Both the position numbers and the translations under genes were made by a program. Positions 60,885-64,000 of a DNA stretch of 64,000 nucleotides are shown here, one piece after another (the first letter of the stretch is position 1; each line of letters opens with the position of its first letter). The notes beneath the pieces were generated by a model. It saw nothing but the letters and a program-made list of their open reading frames with translations, searched no databases and was not told the origin of the DNA. Source of the stretch: Streptomyces sp. CB01580 (GTDB lineage: Bacteria; Actinomycetota; Actinomycetes; Streptomycetales; Streptomycetaceae); contig NZ_LIXJ01000001.1 of assembly GCF_001905795.1 (NCBI RefSeq), positions 310,001 to 374,000 of the forward strand, read 5' to 3'.

Positions 60885-62122
60885 TGCCCAGGATCGCCTT
60901 CGTCAACAAGATGGACCGCACCGGCGCCGACCTCGACGCCGCGGTCGCCTCGACGCACGAACGACTGGGCACGGTGCCCCTGGTCACGCAGATGCCGATC
61001 GGTGCGGAGGACGGATTCACCGGAGTGGTCGACCTGCCGCGCATGCGGTTCCTGATCTGGGACGGCGACCGTGGCGGGTACGAGGAGGGGCCGGTTCCCG
61101 ACACCCTGCGGGAGGAGGCGCACCGGCGCCGTCGCCTCCTGGAGGAGACCGTGGCGGAGCATCGTCGCGGTGATCGGGCCGAAGGGGACCCGTACCGGTG
61201 CGATGCTGTGCGCACCGGACGCCCCACTGCTCCTGGAGCCGCCGCCCGTGGCCGATCCGGTCGTCTCCGTGGCCGTCGAGGCGCGACGGGGCGCCGACAC
61301 CGACCGTCTGGTGTCGGCCCTCGCGCGGCTGGTCGAGGAGGACCCGTCACTGGTGGTCCGGACCGACCCGGAGACCGGGCAGACGGTGCTGTCGGGCATG
61401 GGGGAACTCCATCTGGAGGTCGCGGTGGAGAAGACCGCCGTGCGCACGGGCTGGAGGTCGGCGTGGGCCGTCCCCGGGTCGCGTACCGCGAGACCGTCGT
61501 CCGCGGCGTGTCGGGGCTGGTGTACCGGCACGTCAAGCAGGACGGGGGTGCCGGTCAGTTCGCCCATGTGGTCCTCGACACCGAACCGCTGGAGGCGACC
61601 GGTGAGCACGGCGGCGCAGGAGCGGCGGTCTTCGAGTTCCGGTCGGCCGTCGTCGGCGGCCGGGTGCCGCAGGAGTACGTGCGGGCGGTGGAGGCGGGCT
61701 GCCGTGACGCCCTGGCCGAGGGGCCGCTGGGAGGCCACCCGGTGACCGGTGTGCGGGTCACGCTGACGGACGGGGCCACGCACTCCAAGGACTCCTCGGA
61801 GACGGCGTTCCGGACGGCCGGCCGGCTCGCGCTGCGTGAGGCGCTGCGCATCGGCGTCATGGCGCTGCTGGAGCCGGTCACGGAGGTCACGGTCACCGTT
61901 CCCGACGATGCCGTGGGCGCGGTGCTCGGCGACCTGGCGGCCCGGCGCGGCCGGGTGTCGGGCCGGGCGGCCCGGTCCGGTGCATCGGTGATCACCGCGA
62001 CCGTGCCGCTGGCGGAGCTGTTCGGCTACGCCACCCGGCTGCGCGGCCGGACCCGGGGCCGGGGAACCTTCACCGCCCGGCCCGCCGGGTACGCCCCGGC
62101 GCCGGCCGCCGCGGCTGGATAG
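60885..62122 (+). pseudogene. Decayed elongation factor G paralogue
   Basis: Three pieces in different frames match EF-G-like GTPases. The first (about 60885-61160) starts VPRIAFVNKMDRTGADLDAA and carries the G4 motif NKMD. The second (about 61170-61470) has VSVAVEARRGADTDRL and MGELHLEVAVEKT. The third (about 61470-62122) has YRETVVRGVSGLVYRHVKQ, GGRVPQEYV and a C-terminal domain V. The G1-G3 motifs and most of domain II are deleted, and at least two frameshifts separate the pieces. The features resemble the EF-G2 type rather than housekeeping FusA. Confidence 0.85.
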
Positions 62123-62128
62123 CGGGCC

Positions 62129-62171
62129 GGGTGCGGTCCCGCCCGTTCCGTACGCGGGCGGGGCCGCACCC
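62129..62171. terminator. Hairpin between the EF-G remnant and the AfsR-like gene
   Basis: A 17-bp stem with one G-U type mismatch (62129-62145 with 62155-62171), between convergent gene ends. Confidence 0.8.
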
Positions 62172-62242
62172 CGTACGGTCGGGGAACCGCGGCCCCGGCT
62201 CCCCGACCGTGTCGGTCCGGTGGGGGTGGCGTCGGCCCGCGC

Positions 62243-64000
62243 TCACACCGTGCGCAGGGCCGCGGCCTCCGCACGGGCCCGCAGTGCGGCTTCCCGCTCG
62301 CCTGCCAGGCCGTGCGCCCGGGCCAGTGTGTCGAGGCCGACGGCCAGCCAGGTGCTGGAGCCGATGTGCCGCCAGATCCTGACGGCGGCCCGGGCGCGGC
62401 TGCGGGCGGGCGCCGCGCGGCCGACCGCGAGTTGTGCCTCCGCGAGCGCGTACAGCGTCGCCGCCTCACCCCAGAGGTTGCCGAACTCCCGGTAGGTCCA
62501 CAGGCTCTTCGCCAGCAGGCGGCGCCCCTCGTGGTGCTCGCCCAGGCGGACCAGGACGTCGCCGAGCCAGCAGGCAGCGTGGGTGGCGGTGAGCCGGTCG
62601 CCGAGGTTCTCGCTGATCACCGCCGCCTGCCGGTAGGCGTCGGCGGCGTCCCGGTAGGCCCCGCGAGCCCGGTGGCTCTGGCCCAGGCAGCGCAGGGCCT
62701 GCGCCTCCCCGGGCAGGTAGCCCGCCAGCCGACTGGCCCGGAGGCACTCGGTGAACCGCGCCACCGCGGCCTCGACGCGCCCCCGCTCCAGGTCGATCAC
62801 GCCGAGCCCGTTGGTCGCGTACACGAGGCAGTTGACGTTCCCCGCCGAGTCGGCCAGTTCGACGGCCGCCTCGAAGTGGAGGACGGCGGAGTCGTACGCT
62901 CCGAGCAGTCGGTGCACGTACGCCAGCCCGGCCGTCGCACTGGCCCGGTACGTCGGCTCCTGCCCCTCGGCGAGCAGGAGGGCCTGCTCGAAGTGGTGCA
63001 GTGCTTCCGGGTACCGATCGAGGATGGTGGTGAGCTCTCCGAGGCACCGGTGGAGCTTCGAGGCGCTGTGCTCGTCGCCGCTGCTCAGTGTCGCCTTGAG
63101 CGCCCGGCTCTGGAGCCGTTCCCAGTCGTCGAAGTGGCTGCCGACCTGGAAGAAGGCCGTGAGCGCGGTGGCGAGCCCGGCGGCGGGCGCGGTCTCCCCC
63201 CGGTCCAGGGCCTGTTCGGTGACGCCCACGAGGAACTGGCGTTCGTCGTCGAACCACGCCAGTGGGTCGGCGAGCAGGGCTCCGGTGTCGGCCTCGGGGA
63301 GCCGCCACGAGGCCAGGTCCTTCTGCGGGATGCCCTGGAAGTCGACGCTGAGGGTGCCGGCCGCGAAGTCGGTGAGATGCAGACTCGCCCCGAGCAACCG
63401 GTCCAGCGCGCCCGCACGGTCACGGTACGAGAGGCTCCGTTCAGCGTGCTCCCGGGCGAACAGCCGTACCAGATCGTGCAGTTGGTAGCGGATTCCGGTG
63501 GCGCCGACCGCTCCGGTCTGCACCAGGTGCACCTCGACCAGATCGTCGAGAACGGCCTCCGCCTCGGACAGATCCACGTCGAGGAGTGCGGCCGGCACCC
63601 AGGGGGCGAAGTCCGGTCCCGGCAGCAGGGCCAGCATTCCCAGCGCACGTTGTGTCGCCTCGGCCATCCCCCGGTACGTCAGTCCGAGGCTCGCCCGTAC
63701 GGCGATGTGGCCGACGGCCAGCTCGTCGAGCTTGCGCTGCTCGTCGGCGAGGGCACGGGCCACCCTGTTCAGGGGCCAGTGCGGTCGTGCGGCCAGGCGC
63801 GCCCCGGCCACCCACACCGCCAGGGGCAGACCTCCGCAGGTCTCCACGATGGAGCGGGCCGCTTCGGGCTCCGCCCCGGTCCGCTCCGGTCCCAGCATCT
63901 CGCGCAGCAGGGCGAGCCCCGTCACGGAGCCGAGCACGCCGAGCGCGATGCGACGGCCGCTCATCTCCGCCAGGGTCGTCCGGCTGGTGACCAGGGTGGC
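62243..64000 (-). CDS. C-terminal part of an AfsR-like NB-ARC/TPR regulator
   Basis: The frame continues past the window end (ATLVTSRTTLAEMSG), so the start is not seen; about 585 residues are visible. The visible N-terminal part is the NB-ARC region of the AfsR/SARP type: LALLREMLGPER, CGGLPLAVWVAGARLAARP, then RASLGLTYRGM and YQLHDLVRLFAREHAE. The rest is a series of tetratricopeptide repeats. AfsR-type proteins integrate signals to turn on antibiotic genes. A SARP DNA-binding domain, if present, would be outside the window. A STAND ATPase without one is the alternative. Confidence 0.85.
   Translation of the reverse strand, partial: ATLVTSRTTLAEMSGRRIALGVLGSVTGLALLREMLGPERTGAEPEAARSIVETCGGLPLAVWVAGARLAARPHWPLNRVARALADEQRKLDELAVGHIAVRASLGLTYRGMAEATQRALGMLALLPGPDFAPWVPAALLDVDLSEAEAVLDDLVEVHLVQTGAVGATGIRYQLHDLVRLFAREHAERSLSYRDRAGALDRLLGASLHLTDFAAGTLSVDFQGIPQKDLASWRLPEADTGALLADPLAWFDDERQFLVGVTEQALDRGETAPAAGLATALTAFFQVGSHFDDWERLQSRALKATLSSGDEHSASKLHRCLGELTTILDRYPEALHHFEQALLLAEGQEPTYRASATAGLAYVHRLLGAYDSAVLHFEAAVELADSAGNVNCLVYATNGLGVIDLERGRVEAAVARFTECLRASRLAGYLPGEAQALRCLGQSHRARGAYRDAADAYRQAAVISENLGDRLTATHAACWLGDVLVRLGEHHEGRRLLAKSLWTYREFGNLWGEAATLYALAEAQLAVGRAAPARSRARAAVRIWRHIGSSTWLAVGLDTLARAHGLAGEREAALRARAEAAALRTV

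Overview
This is high-GC actinomycete DNA, almost certainly from a Streptomyces chromosome. Third codon positions are nearly all G or C. Many genes begin with GTG or look leaderless, with a -10-like hexamer 6-8 nt before the start codon. The families are also typical: an AfsR-like regulator, Spo0M, a DUF2510 protein, DUF2264, DmdR/IdeR-type iron boxes and a fused Dpp-type ATPase. No rRNA, CRISPR array or replication origin was seen. There is one tRNA gene, tRNA-Pro(GGG).

Region 1 (1-15.4 kb) is most of a catechol-peptide siderophore locus. It holds a fused FecCD-type permease cut by the window edge, an enterochelin-esterase-like hydrolase, an operon of a two-module NRPS, an MbtH-like protein and an MFS exporter, a divergent M20 amidohydrolase, and a siderophore-binding lipoprotein. 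Iron boxes lie at 12898 and 15374. The second adenylation domain carries the classical threonine code. The first has an acid-rich code that fits a basic residue. With a C-terminal thioesterase and a Fes-like esterase, this points to a griseobactin-type cyclic triester of dihydroxybenzoyl-basic residue-Thr. The dihydroxybenzoate genes are not in the window.

Region 2 (15.4-31.5 kb) is mixed. It has a repeat element, Spo0M with TatA, a large HIRAN-like/zinc-ribbon/nuclease-like protein, a 5'-truncated metallophosphoesterase, DoxX, a dienoyl-CoA reductase with a PadR regulator, a PAP2 phosphatase divergent from a TetR regulator, and an SDR. An SPFH protein overlapping an NAD-kinase-like protein follows, then a Nudix hydrolase. 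A SpoIIE-type phosphatase abuts remnants of a P450 and a luciferase-like monooxygenase gene.

Region 3 (31.5-40.8 kb) has a GH15 enzyme and then a complete oligopeptide-type ABC importer. The importer is bracketed by an IS256-type and an ISL3-type transposase remnant and ends beside tRNA-Pro, so it looks like an accessory insert.

Region 4 (40.8-64 kb) has an ATPase/TPR protein, DUF309, a second copy of the repeat element, cobF and cobK, a broken FGGY kinase, an amino-acid permease, a TauE-like exporter and DUF2264. It continues with the lutABC lactate operon and its GntR regulator with two TGGTCnGACCA operators, an enoyl-CoA hydratase, a DUF2510 protein, a methyltransferase, a decayed EF-G paralogue and the C-terminal part of an AfsR-like regulator running off the end.

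The window is unusually rich in gene remnants (seven) and small palindromic repeat elements (three). Almost every convergent gene pair is separated by a perfect or near-perfect GC-rich hairpin.
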